From the NCBI RefSeq assembly GCF_004011865.1, contig NZ_RKLP01000011.1:1-64000 (forward strand): a stretch of 64,000 bases of DNA, in the 5' to 3' direction. Below are positions 1-7,842 of this stretch, piece by piece. This DNA comes from Prescottella agglutinans (GTDB taxonomy: Bacteria > Actinomycetota > Actinomycetes > Mycobacteriales > Mycobacteriaceae). A program made the position numbers and the translations under genes. The notes beneath the pieces are model-generated. The model was not told the origin of the DNA and searched no databases. It saw only the letters and a program-made list of their open reading frames with translations. Within the stretch, counting starts at the first letter, position 1; each line of letters opens with the position of its first letter.

Positions 1-292
1 CCGCCCCCTCGGCGTGGATCGCGTCGGTGAGCCTGCGCAGACCCGGCACCACCTCCGGCCGCATCCACAGCTGACCGCGCTCGGTACGCCCCTCGGGCTG
101 CACCGCGCAGTACGCCACGGTCGTCATACCGACCCCACCCGCAGCGGGCCGGCGATGGAAGTCGATCAACGCGTCGGTGACCAGCGCCTGCGGGGTCCGC
201 CCCTCGAACGTCGCGGACTTGATGATGCGGTTACGCAACGTGATCGGACCCAACTTGGCCGGTTCCAGTACATCGGGATGAGTGGGGCTCAT
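1..292 (-). CDS. Old Yellow Enzyme / NADH:flavin oxidoreductase family protein (partial, N-terminal part)
   Basis: Only the first 97 or so codons lie in the window; the rest runs off the left edge. The visible N-terminus (MSPTHPDVLEPAKLGPITL, then RNRIIKSATFEG) is the usual start of the OYE / 2,4-dienoyl-CoA reductase TIM barrel: an L-G-x-(I/L)-x-L-(R/K)-NR strand followed by the S-A-T segment that contacts FMN. These enzymes reduce activated C=C bonds with NAD(P)H through FMN. The ATG is at 290-292. It is transcribed away from the IclR regulator that starts 91 bp to the right, so regulation by that protein is plausible. The exact substrate cannot be judged from this fragment. Confidence 0.8.
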   Translation of the reverse strand, partial: MSPTHPDVLEPAKLGPITLRNRIIKSATFEGRTPQALVTDALIDFHRRPAAGGVGMTTVAYCAVQPEGRTERGQLWMRPEVVPGLRRLTDAIHAEGA

Positions 293-383
293 GGTCTGCT
301 CTCCGGGTGGCGGTGATCGGGGTTGGTCAGTGCCGCGGGCAGAAGACCTGGATCCCAGCCGGCACGTGTGTTACAAAATATGA

Positions 384-1352
384 ATGCAGAATTTCAATTC
401 GGCGGGTGATTCTAAGCACACTTCGCCCAACGCCTCAAGGGTCGGCCGCGGCGAATCCGGTACCCGGACCTCGGTCGATCGGAAGTCACCGCCGACCGAG
501 CGGGTCGTCCAGATCCTCAACCTGCTGGCAGACGCGCCGCGCGAACGGCTCACGCTCACACAGGTCTCGGCTGCTCTCGGCCTGAACAAACCCACCTGTC
601 TGGGTATCCTCACCGCGCTCACGGATGCGGAATTCGTCACTCGAGACGACGCGAAGTCGTACGGACTCGGCCCCGCGCTGTTACGCCTCGGGTCGGCCGC
701 CGAATCCGGCCTTGCCAACCTCGATCTGGTTCGCCCGCTCATCACCGATCTGCACGACCGCCTGGGTGTCAGCTGCGTCCTCAGCGCCGTCCACGAGGGC
801 CAGATCGTGATTCTCGACAGGCTCGGCGCTGCCATGATCGGCGACCGCCGTGACCTCGTCGGCGAAAGACTGCCGCTGGCTCCGCCCCTGGGGCTGGTGA
901 ACATCGCATGGGAGCACGACGCTGTGGTCGATGCGTGGCTCGGCCGGCCGTCACTGATCCCCCTCGCGACTGGCGACGAAAAGGTCCGCGCGATCATCGC
1001 CGATGGACGCCAGCGCGGCTACATCATCGAATGCCTACCCACGTCGAGCACCTCGACCGTCGTGCTCGCCAGCCTCCTGTCCTCAGGAATGCCGCAGCGA
1101 GTCATCGACGAACTCTGCCGACACCTCCCCGCGACCGACTGGTCCGAGTACCTCGCCACGATCCCACGCGATGCGACCACCACCCCGGTCGCTCACATCA
1201 GTGCCCCCATCTTCGATCGGCACGGCGCCCAGCAATACACCCTGACCCTGGTCCCCGAACGCGCCGACGCCACCCCGGCCCAATGCCGGGAGTGGACCAC
1301 AGCACTCCTCGAGACGACGCGCCAGGCCACCATCGCCCTCGGCGGCCAGTAA
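384..1352 (+). CDS. IclR family transcriptional regulator
   Basis: A 322-residue protein with an N-terminal winged helix-turn-helix at about residues 35-95 (PPTERVVQILNLLADAP, then TLTQVSAALGLNKPTCLGIL) and a C-terminal IclR effector-binding GAF-like domain at about 100-320. IclR proteins bind a small metabolite through the C-terminal domain and usually control a neighbouring catabolic operon. The first 30 or so residues before the HTH are low-complexity and may be over-called. The start used is the ATG at 384; another ATG at 380 is out of frame. It is divergent from the OYE-type gene, and the intergenic sequence holds an AT-rich stretch with a short inverted repeat GAATT-TC-AATTC just after the start. 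The ligand is unknown. Confidence 0.9.
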   Translation: MQNFNSAGDSKHTSPNASRVGRGESGTRTSVDRKSPPTERVVQILNLLADAPRERLTLTQVSAALGLNKPTCLGILTALTDAEFVTRDDAKSYGLGPALLRLGSAAESGLANLDLVRPLITDLHDRLGVSCVLSAVHEGQIVILDRLGAAMIGDRRDLVGERLPLAPPLGLVNIAWEHDAVVDAWLGRPSLIPLATGDEKVRAIIADGRQRGYIIECLPTSSTSTVVLASLLSSGMPQRVIDELCRHLPATDWSEYLATIPRDATTTPVAHISAPIFDRHGAQQYTLTLVPERADATPAQCREWTTALLETTRQATIALGGQ

Positions 1353-1485
1353 CCGAGTCTCGCTGTACCACTCGTGCACGGCGAATTCTGCAAAGTGTCT
1401 GACCCGCACCAGGCTTCGACCGGACTTCAACAACGAACACCGGGAAGGCGTCCCCGGCTCAGCGGCCAGCAGCAGCTGCAGGTTC

Positions 1486-1656
1486 ATGGCCTACTTGTCC
1501 GAGCCACCTGGGATTCTCAAGATCTTCCACGACGCATGCCCGCCCCGACACCGTAAACGTATGACCCAGAACGAGATCGCCGAGATCGTTGGCGTCGGAC
1601 GCATCGCTCTATCCGGGCGACTCTGGGTCAGGGCCAGGCCGGCCAGGAGCCAGTAG
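1486..1656 (+). pseudogene. possible relic of a recombinase/transposase helix-turn-helix
   Basis: The 395 bp between the IclR gene and metA hold no convincing gene. One open frame encodes 56 residues. Its middle part, RMTQNEIAEIVGVGR, resembles the C-terminal helix-turn-helix of serine recombinases and some transposases, but the expected recognition-helix continuation is lost and the rest looks degenerate. No ribosome binding site or terminal inverted repeats were seen. This may be a decayed mobile-element remnant, or chance. Confidence 0.25.
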
Positions 1657-1748
1657 GCGGGACCACGATGGCGTGTGGGTTTCGCGTCCGTGAGCTATTG
1701 AGGCTCCGGTCCCTGTCTGCAACCGGAGGCGGACTAAGCTGCTGGGCG

Positions 1749-2663
1749 ATGCCTGTCACTGTGCCGCGCGATCTTCCCGCCAGGGCCATCCTGGAGGCGG
1801 AGCGAATCTTTGTCATGTCCGACGAGCGTGCTGGACACCAGGATATTCGCCCTATGCGGATCGCCATCTTGAATCTGATGCCGATGAAGGTCAGCACCGA
1901 GACGCAGCTACTGCGGTTGCTCAGCAATACTCCTCTGCAGATCGAGATCACCCTGCTGCACATGGCCAGCCATGTCTCGCGTACCACCTCCGCAGAGCAC
2001 CTCGAATCGTTCTACTCAACTTTCGATGACGTGGCCCACATGCACTTCGACGGCCTCATCGTCACCGGGGCGCCGATCGAGAAACTCGACTTCGAGGACG
2101 TCGACTACTGGCCGGAGATGACCAAGATCCTCGACTGGTCCCGCAGCGCCGTGCAGTCGACTCTGCACGTCTGCTGGGGTGCGCAGGCGGCCCTCTACCA
2201 CCACTACGGTGTCCGCAAGCACGAAGTTCCACAGAAAATCTCCGGTGTATTCTCCCATCGAATCACTGGCGCGCGATCGCCGATCGTCACCGGGTTCGAC
2301 GACGAGTTCCTAGCGCCGCACTCACGGCACACCGATGTCCACGCCGCCGACATCGAGGCCACCGGTGAGGTCGACGTGTTGGCGGTGAGCGAGGAGGCCG
2401 GAGTCTACTTGGCAGCCACCGCGGACGGCCGCCAGGTCTTCGTGACCGGTCACCCGGAATATGATGCGGACACCTTGGCACGTGAATACCGCCGCGACAG
2501 CGAGCAAGGACTGCCGGTCCCAGCTCCGGCGCACTACTTTCCCGGCGACGACCCCACCGCCATCCCACTCAACCGATGGCGCGGCCACGGGCACCTGCTG
2601 TACTCCAACTGGCTGAACTACTGCGTCTACCAGGAGACACCGTTCATTCCAGGCGAGGCCTGA
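1749..2663 (+). CDS. metA: homoserine O-acyltransferase, MetA family; residue 111 predicts acetyl-CoA use
   Basis: Catalyses O-acylation of L-homoserine, the first committed step of methionine synthesis. The 304 residues align without gaps to E. coli MetA through the catalytic region. Cys142 lies in VCWGAQAAL and the His235/Glu237 dyad in TGHPEYD, at exactly the E. coli numbers. Residue 111, in VTGAPIEKLDFEDV, is Glu; in this family Glu111 selects acetyl-CoA and Gly111 succinyl-CoA, so an acetyltransferase is predicted. The ATG at 1749 is chosen because MPVTVPRDLP matches the family N-terminus; the frame is open back to 1668, but the extra 27 residues have no family counterpart. Many actinobacteria use the unrelated MetX for this step, and the gene looks less GC-rich than its neighbours, which may indicate transfer. 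Confidence 0.93.
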   Translation: MPVTVPRDLPARAILEAERIFVMSDERAGHQDIRPMRIAILNLMPMKVSTETQLLRLLSNTPLQIEITLLHMASHVSRTTSAEHLESFYSTFDDVAHMHFDGLIVTGAPIEKLDFEDVDYWPEMTKILDWSRSAVQSTLHVCWGAQAALYHHYGVRKHEVPQKISGVFSHRITGARSPIVTGFDDEFLAPHSRHTDVHAADIEATGEVDVLAVSEEAGVYLAATADGRQVFVTGHPEYDADTLAREYRRDSEQGLPVPAPAHYFPGDDPTAIPLNRWRGHGHLLYSNWLNYCVYQETPFIPGEA

Positions 2664-2713
2664 CCGGCTAAGCCCGTTCCCTCGGAGCTAGAGCTCTCGT
2701 GGTGACATGGGGA

Positions 2714-2733
2714 TCTTCCTCTCAATCGGAAGA
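2714..2733. terminator. weak hairpin between convergent metA and dnaB
   Basis: TCTTCC at 2714-2719 pairs with GGAAGA at 2728-2733 across an 8-nt loop, and the stem can continue through one mismatch into flanking G/C pairs. It lies in the 175-bp gap between the 3' ends of metA and dnaB, so it could act in either direction. There is no clear T-tract. A second short inverted repeat, GGCACT-C-AGTGCC, lies at 2790-2802. Confidence 0.3.
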
Positions 2734-2838
2734 CCCGACTGTCAACAACCTCCATCAGTTTTAGATCGCCGCACATCCCTCTCCCGCCTGGCACTCAGTG
2801 CCCGCCCTCCCGCTGCGCTGCTGCGGAGTGGTGGTAAC

Positions 2839-5478
2839 TTACCCCCGCGCCATATCCACGAACCGCGAGTAGTGCAACTGGTGCGCGACGGTGATGGTGG
2901 CCGTCGGACCGCCGCGGTGCTTGCCGAGAATGATGTCGGCCTCGCCGCCGCGCGGATCGTCGCGCTCGAAGGCGTCGGGACGGTGCAGCAGCATGACCAT
3001 GTCGGCGTCCTGCTCGAGCGAACCGGACTCGCGGAGGTCGGAAACCTGGGGGCGCTTGTCCGTTCGCTGCTCGGGACCACGGTTGAGCTGACAGATCGCG
3101 ATCACCGGGACCTCGAGTTCCTTCGCCAGCAGCTTGAGGCTTCGGGAGAACTCCGAGACTTCCTGCTGACGGGACTCGACCTTCTTGCCCGACGACATCA
3201 GCTGCAGGTAGTCGATGACGATCAGCCGGATGTTGTGCTTCTGCTTGAGCCGGCGTGCCTTCGCGCGGATCTCCATCATCGTCAGGTTGGGGGAGTCGTC
3301 GATGAACAGCGGCGCCTCGCTGATCTCGCTCATCCGCCGCGCCAGACGCGTCCAGTCGTCGTCGGACATCTTGCCCGAGCGCATGTCCGAGAGCTTGATC
3401 TTCGCCTCCGCCGACAGCAGACGCATCACGATCTCGGTCTTGCTCATTTCCAGCGAGAAGATGACGCTCGCCATGCCGTGCTTGATGGAGCACGACCGCA
3501 TGAAATCCATACCGATTGTGGAGTTGTGCGTCGGCACCATCGACCGACCGGCGAGATACAGGTGGTCGGCGTTGTCGACCTCGACGCACCGCACGGGCAC
3601 GCTGTCGATCTTGCGGATGTCCACGATGTACCGCGAACCGATGCGGGCCGTGCCACCGGCAGCACGACGCTCCTTGTGCAACAGCGCCTTCCGCGGCAGA
3701 CCGAAGACCTCGTCGTCCGCGCCGAACGTCAGCGTGAACGCGGTCGACGACGCTTCGGTGCGCCCGCGCACCGGCTTGGTGCTCGTTTGCACGCGGTACC
3801 CGAGGCTGACCACAAGTTCCGCGACGTCGCGGACGAGACGCTCGTTGGTCCCCGTGAACTGCACCGAGCCACCGTGGGTGACGGTGCCGTCCGTGTCGAG
3901 CAGGCCGGCCAACAGCGCCCGGCGCTGCGATTCCGAGGCACGCAGGTACTGCGTCGGAATGTGCTTGTCGCCCAGCACGCCGAGGGTGCGTAGACGGGAT
4001 CGGACGCTACCGACAGTGTTCCGGCATGTCTGGCACATCCGCAGGCCGATCGACTTGCCGCCGCAGACCGGGCACGTGGGTGCCGGAACCGGCGCGGACA
4101 CGAAACGGGCCTTACCGCCGCAGGATTGACCACATGTCCGCACCTCGCTGGTGAGGGGTACGAAACTCTTACCGCACACAACACAATCCCGAGCCTCGAT
4201 CGGCTCTTCGGGCGCAAGCTTGAGGCTGTAGCGCATCCGAGCGGTCTCCGACGGCACGGCTACCAGTCCCTCGGCCTCGATCATCATGATGATCTCGGGG
4301 TCCGCGGTGGTGAACTGCGACGCGTCGGAGGTGCCGTCGCCCAGCCACGCGCCGAGCGTGTACGGCGGCATGAGCAGATCCTGTGCAGGCAACTGCAGCG
4401 GCTCGGTATTCGTCACCGAGTGATTGATCCGACGGTCCGCCGTCGCGCACCGCAGCGTCGTGGCGATCTCGCCCGTCGTCCGCACCTCGGCGAAGGTGCG
4501 CTGACTCTTGTATCCGTTGCGGCCGGTGGCCGCCTGCTGGGCGGAGCGCCGCGAGGCCCGCGTCTCCGTCAGCCACTGATGCTGCTCGTCGGCGACGATG
4601 ACGGTGCCGTCCGAGAACTCCACCTCGTAGCAGGGCCGACCGGTCATGACGTCGGTGGCCGCCACGACGGTGGTGGGCTTGCCGTGCGCGTCGATCAGCT
4701 GATCGCCGACGCCGACCTCGCCCATCGTGGTCCAGCCGGTCGGCGTGGCCAGCGGGGTGTCGAGGGCGAGGGCCTTACCGACACCGGGCCGCGCCGCCAC
4801 GATGATCATCTGACCGGCATGGAGGCCGTTGGTGATCTCGTCGAGCTCGCTGAAACCGGTGGGCACGCCGAGCGAGATGCCGCCGCGGCTGGCGATGGAG
4901 TCGATCTCGTCCATCGTGGGCTGCAGCAGCTCCTCGAGCGGCATGAAGTCCTCGGTGGTGCGGCGCTCGGTGACCTCGAAGATCTCGGCCTGCGCCCGGT
5001 CGACCACCGCGGCGACGTCCTGACCGTCCGCGCCGGAGTAGCCGTACTGGACGATGCGGGTGCCGGCGTCGACGAGGCGGCGCAGCACCGACTTCTCCGC
5101 GACGATCTCCGCGTAGAAGGCGGCGTTCGCGGCGGTGGGGACCGTCTGGGTGAGCGTCACCAGGTAGGGGGCGCCGCCGATGCGACGCAGTTCGCCGCGG
5201 CGGTCGAGTTCCGCCGACACCGTGACCGGGTCGGCCGGCTCGCCGCGGCTGTACAGGTCGAGGATCGCGTCGTACACCGACTGGTGGGCGGGGCGGTAGA
5301 AGTCGCCGGGCCGCAGCACCTCGAGGACGTCGGCGATCGCGTCCTTGCTCAGCAGCATGCCGCCGAGCACCGACTGCTCCGCGACCATGTCGTGCGGAGG
5401 CTGCCGCCCGAACTCCTCGCTCGGCTCCTCCGGGGGTCCCGGGTACTCGGAATGACCACGATCATCTACAACCGCCAA
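2839..5478 (-). CDS. dnaB: replicative DNA helicase DnaB with an in-frame intein
   Basis: An 879-residue precursor. The two extein parts (residues 1-235 and 653-879) join to a helicase of 462 residues, normal for DnaB. The N-terminal primase-interaction domain is at about 28-130; the RecA-like helicase domain begins near 200. The intein cuts the Walker A loop, ARPGVGK | STIG, so the protein is inactive until spliced. The Walker B region (RLIVIDYLQLM) follows the intein. The start is a TTG at 5476-5478 giving MAVVDDRG, like mycobacterial DnaB, with AAGGGCGG a few bases upstream. It follows rplI on the same strand after 519 bp and a strong hairpin, so it probably has its own promoter in that gap. 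Confidence 0.97.
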   Translation of the reverse strand: MAVVDDRGHSEYPGPPEEPSEEFGRQPPHDMVAEQSVLGGMLLSKDAIADVLEVLRPGDFYRPAHQSVYDAILDLYSRGEPADPVTVSAELDRRGELRRIGGAPYLVTLTQTVPTAANAAFYAEIVAEKSVLRRLVDAGTRIVQYGYSGADGQDVAAVVDRAQAEIFEVTERRTTEDFMPLEELLQPTMDEIDSIASRGGISLGVPTGFSELDEITNGLHAGQMIIVAARPGVGKALALDTPLATPTGWTTMGEVGVGDQLIDAHGKPTTVVAATDVMTGRPCYEVEFSDGTVIVADEQHQWLTETRASRRSAQQAATGRNGYKSQRTFAEVRTTGEIATTLRCATADRRINHSVTNTEPLQLPAQDLLMPPYTLGAWLGDGTSDASQFTTADPEIIMMIEAEGLVAVPSETARMRYSLKLAPEEPIEARDCVVCGKSFVPLTSEVRTCGQSCGGKARFVSAPVPAPTCPVCGGKSIGLRMCQTCRNTVGSVRSRLRTLGVLGDKHIPTQYLRASESQRRALLAGLLDTDGTVTHGGSVQFTGTNERLVRDVAELVVSLGYRVQTSTKPVRGRTEASSTAFTLTFGADDEVFGLPRKALLHKERRAAGGTARIGSRYIVDIRKIDSVPVRCVEVDNADHLYLAGRSMVPTHNSTIGMDFMRSCSIKHGMASVIFSLEMSKTEIVMRLLSAEAKIKLSDMRSGKMSDDDWTRLARRMSEISEAPLFIDDSPNLTMMEIRAKARRLKQKHNIRLIVIDYLQLMSSGKKVESRQQEVSEFSRSLKLLAKELEVPVIAICQLNRGPEQRTDKRPQVSDLRESGSLEQDADMVMLLHRPDAFERDDPRGGEADIILGKHRGGPTATITVAHQLHYSRFVDMARG
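3523..4773 (-). other. DnaB intein (417 residues) with LAGLIDADG endonuclease and zinc-finger-like insert
   Basis: Covers precursor residues 236-652. It starts at Ala (ALALDTPLATPTGW), as mycobacterial DnaB inteins do, rather than Cys or Ser, and ends with the canonical HN (VPTHN), followed by Ser+1 of the extein. Two LAGLIDADG motifs are visible, LGAWLGDG near 375-382 and LLAGLLDTDG at 522-531, so a homing endonuclease domain is present and looks intact. Between them lie four Cys pairs: C432/C435, C449/C453, C469/C472 and C482/C485, enough for two zinc sites. The splicing block B is near 295-302 (VIVADEQH). An Ala1 intein would be expected to splice by the alternative route in which Ser+1 attacks directly. 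Confidence 0.93.
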
Positions 5479-5944
5479 CGCGACCGCCCTTCCACGCGAC
5501 GCCGTCCGACGTCGTCGCGCACTGCACGACGACCGGCACGGAAGACGCCTTTCACACTCTTTGTACCCGTGTACCCCGACAAAACCGTGCCGCCTCGCGG
5601 GCGGCCGAGATACATGCTCGCGACGACGTTAGGGGCCGGACAACCCAGTCACCAAACCCACCTGTGTACACAGCTGTGGATGAATTGGGGAGGTGCGAGG
5701 TCAGGATGTTAACCGCCTGGGGAAAACTGGGGACAACCTGGGGACAGATGAACATCACACTGAACAATCCCCAGGTAGACGGCAGTTTTTGATTTCACAC
5801 CCCTGTGGATGGAAAGTCATTCGGCGTGTCGTTCCGGTTGACAACCCGGGCGTGTTGGGTAAACAGCCACCCAATCCAGGTATGGCACAGGTCACAGAAT
5901 CGGCGCCGAGTGGCGGATCCATCCACAGCCCGTCCCCAGCAGCA
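5479..5944. promoter_or_regulatory. dnaB upstream region with DnaA-box-like sites and repeated CTGGGGA
   Basis: This long non-coding gap holds three DnaA-box-like 9-mers: TGTGGATGA at 5675-5683, TGTGGATGG at 5804-5812, and the same 9-mer inverted at 5919-5927. It also holds CTGGGGA at 5717, 5727 and 5738, spaced 10 and 11 bp apart, and two inverted copies (TCCCCAG at 5768 and 5933). The sequence GTGTACAC is at about 5664-5671. Frames open here on the plus strand look like chance. The dnaB promoter should lie here, but I cannot place it precisely. Confidence 0.4.
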
Positions 5945-5983
5945 CGAACGGCCCCGCGGACATGAAGTCCGCGGGGCCGTTCG
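5945..5983 (-). terminator. terminator of the rpsF-ssb-rpsR-rplI operon
   Basis: A perfect 17-bp inverted repeat (arms 5945-5961 and 5967-5983, loop ATGAA) begins about 15 bp past the rplI stop codon. The stem is very GC-rich (core GGCCCCGCGGAC). No T-tract follows, as is common in high-GC actinobacteria. Confidence 0.8.
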
Positions 5984-5997
5984 ATCGAACGGGTCGA

Positions 5998-6453
5998 CTA
6001 GGCGGCGACGACGTTCAGGTGGAACTTGGCGGCAACCTCGGGATGCAGGTTGACCACGATGAGGTGCTTGCCGGTGGCCTTGATGTGGGCCTTCGGCAGC
6101 TCCAGGTTGCGCTTGTCGACGACCGGGCCGCCGGCAGCCTTGATGGCGCCTGCAACGTCGGCCGCGGTGACGGAACCGAACAGCTTGCCCGAGTCACCAG
6201 CGGTCTTCACCGACAGCGACACACCCTCGAGACCCTCGATGGCAGCCTTGAGCTCCTTGGCGTGATCGAGACCACGGACCGCGCGCGCCTCCTGGGCGCG
6301 ACGGATGCCCTCGACCTGCTTTTCGGCGCCACGGGTGGCGACGATGGCCAGGCCGCGCGGGAGCAGGTAGTTACGGCCGTAGCCGTCCTTGACCTCAACG
6401 GTGTCGCCAGGCGCACCGAGGTTGTCCACGTCAGCGGTGAGGATCAGCTTCAT
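5998..6453 (-). CDS. rplI: 50S ribosomal protein bL9
   Basis: 151 residues, normal length. The N-terminal domain begins [20 protein letters not shown], with the typical V-(K/x)[13 protein letters not shown] signature. A long helix (about 40-75) joins it to the C-terminal rRNA-binding domain. bL9 sits near the L1 stalk of the large subunit and helps keep the reading frame. It lies 17 bp downstream of rpsR and is the last gene of the rpsF-ssb-rpsR-rplI operon. Confidence 0.98.
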   Translation of the reverse strand: MKLILTADVDNLGAPGDTVEVKDGYGRNYLLPRGLAIVATRGAEKQVEGIRRAQEARAVRGLDHAKELKAAIEGLEGVSLSVKTAGDSGKLFGSVTAADVAGAIKAAGGPVVDKRNLELPKAHIKATGKHLIVVNLHPEVAAKFHLNVVAA

Positions 6454-6470
6454 GTCGTCCCTCCCTTTCC

Positions 6471-6713
6471 TTAGCGGGCCGTCGAGACGTAAGGCAGCAG
6501 GGCCACCTCACGCGAGTTCTTCACGGCGACCGCGATGTCCCGCTGGTGCTGGACGCAGTTGCCGGTGACACGGCGGGCGCGGATCTTGCCGCGGTCGCTG
6601 ACGTACTTACGCAGCAGCGTCGTGTCCTTGTAGTCGATCTGCGTGTTCTTTTCCTTGCAGAACGTGCAGACCTTCTTCTTCATAACCTTGTCGCGCAGCG
6701 GCGGCTTCGGCAT
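6471..6713 (-). CDS. rpsR: 30S ribosomal protein bS18 (zinc-binding form)
   Basis: 80 residues with the bS18 core [19 protein letters not shown] and [17 protein letters not shown]. It keeps the CxxC pair (VCTFCKEK) plus the later Cys/His (NCVQHQR), so it is the zinc-binding paralogue rather than the zinc-free one made under zinc starvation. It partners bS6 on the platform of the small subunit, and the gene lies with rpsF in the same operon, 39 bp after ssb. Confidence 0.98.
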   Translation of the reverse strand: MPKPPLRDKVMKKKVCTFCKEKNTQIDYKDTTLLRKYVSDRGKIRARRVTGNCVQHQRDIAVAVKNSREVALLPYVSTAR

Positions 6714-6752
6714 GTCTATCTCCGTTTTCTGGATGTTCCGATTCGATACGGA

Positions 6753-7280
6753 TCAGAACGGCGGTTCGTCGTCCGAGCCCTGGGAGCCTCCGAAGGAGCC
6801 CGCCTGCGGCGCGCTGCCCCACGGATCGTCTCCGCCCTGGCTGTAGTTGGACGCCGGACGTCCGCCGCCGGATCCGCCGGAAGAACCACCGAAGCCACCA
6901 CCGCCACCGCCTCCGCGGTTGGCCTTGTTGACCTTGGCAGTGGCGTAGCGGAGCGAGGGGCCGATCTCGTCGACCTCGAGCTCCACGACAGTGCGCTTCT
7001 CGCCCTCACGGGTCTCGTACGAGCGCTGCTTGAGCCGTCCGCTCACGATCACTCGCGAGCCGCGGGTCAAGCTCTCCGCGACGTTCTCCGCAGCCTCGCG
7101 CCAGATGTTGCAGCGCAAGAACAGCGCTTCGCCGTCCTTCCACTCGTTCGTCTGACGGTCGAAGGTGCGGGGCGTGGACGCGACGGTGAAGTTCGCGACC
7201 GCGGCACCCGCGGGGGTGAAACGAAGCTCGGGATCAGCCGTCAGGTTTCCGATGACGGTGATTACGGTGTCGCCTGCCAT
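6753..7280 (-). CDS. ssb: single-stranded DNA-binding protein
   Basis: 175 residues. An OB fold occupies about 1-112 ([20 protein letters not shown] at the start). A Gly/Ser-rich disordered linker follows, and the protein ends with the acidic tip DDEPPF, which recruits replication and repair partners. It coats single-stranded DNA during replication, recombination and repair. The position between rpsF and rpsR is the classic conserved operon, so its level is tied to ribosomal protein synthesis. Confidence 0.98.
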   Translation of the reverse strand: MAGDTVITVIGNLTADPELRFTPAGAAVANFTVASTPRTFDRQTNEWKDGEALFLRCNIWREAAENVAESLTRGSRVIVSGRLKQRSYETREGEKRTVVELEVDEIGPSLRYATAKVNKANRGGGGGGGFGGSSGGSGGGRPASNYSQGGDDPWGSAPQAGSFGGSQGSDDEPPF

Positions 7281-7372
7281 GTGGTTCCTCCTGCTGTGTG
7301 TGGAGTTCCTGTTGGTCCAGAGCCTAGGTGCTGGTACCGACTACCAGCGGCCGTGCCCGGATCAGACGGGAA

Positions 7373-7660
7373 TCACTTGCCGTGGCGCAGGACCTTCGTA
7401 CGCAGCACCGACTCGTTCAGACCCAGCTGACGGTCGAGCTCCTTGACGGTGGCCGGCTCGGCGGTGATGTCGATGACCGCGTAGATGCCTTCAGCGTTCT
7501 TGGCGATCTCGAACGCGAGACGACGCTTGCCCCAGACATCGACCTTGTCGACACTGCCGCCGTCCTTACGGACGACATTGAGGAACGTATCCAGCGACGG
7601 GGCGACAGTGCGCTCGTCCAGGCTGGGGTCGAGGATGACCATCAATTCGTAATGACGCAT
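7373..7660 (-). CDS. rpsF: 30S ribosomal protein bS6
   Basis: 95 residues, starting [19 protein letters not shown], with a full ferredoxin-like bS6 fold and the conserved [12 protein letters not shown] segment. It forms a heterodimer with bS18 on 16S rRNA. First gene of the operon; AGGAGG lies just upstream of the ATG on the minus strand. The operon promoter should lie in the 182-bp divergent gap shared with the GT87 gene. Confidence 0.98.
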   Translation of the reverse strand: MRHYELMVILDPSLDERTVAPSLDTFLNVVRKDGGSVDKVDVWGKRRLAFEIAKNAEGIYAVIDITAEPATVKELDRQLGLNESVLRTKVLRHGK

Positions 7661-7842
7661 AAGACCTCATCACCTCCTATGGACTGTGAAACGGCCACGG
7701 ACTGTCCGTGGCAGGAGGGTCGTTGCGTCAGCAACCTTTGCAGGGTACACGAGTGGCCTGTGACCTGGGAAATTGATCTGTGGGCGTGCCTCCGGCAGCC
7801 GCCGATCCCACATCGGCCCCGGATCGCCTTACGCTGGAATGC

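Noticed and set aside
1374-1556. 60-codon frame after the IclR gene
   Set aside because: No ribosome binding site, no similarity, and composition unlike nearby genes.
1704-1748. Confident SAM riboswitch before metA
   Set aside because: The hairpin lacks the GAUUU loop and GCUAAA box of SAM-II, so it is listed only as a weak observation.
4126-5712. Long plus-strand open frame of 528 codons opposite dnaB
   Set aside because: It is antisense to a clear dnaB-intein gene; composition is Arg/Gly/Ala/Asp-rich shadow translation with no domain.
5479-5944. Chromosomal replication origin
   Set aside because: DnaA-box-like sites are few and imperfect, and neither dnaA nor dnaN is adjacent; at most a secondary DnaA-binding region.
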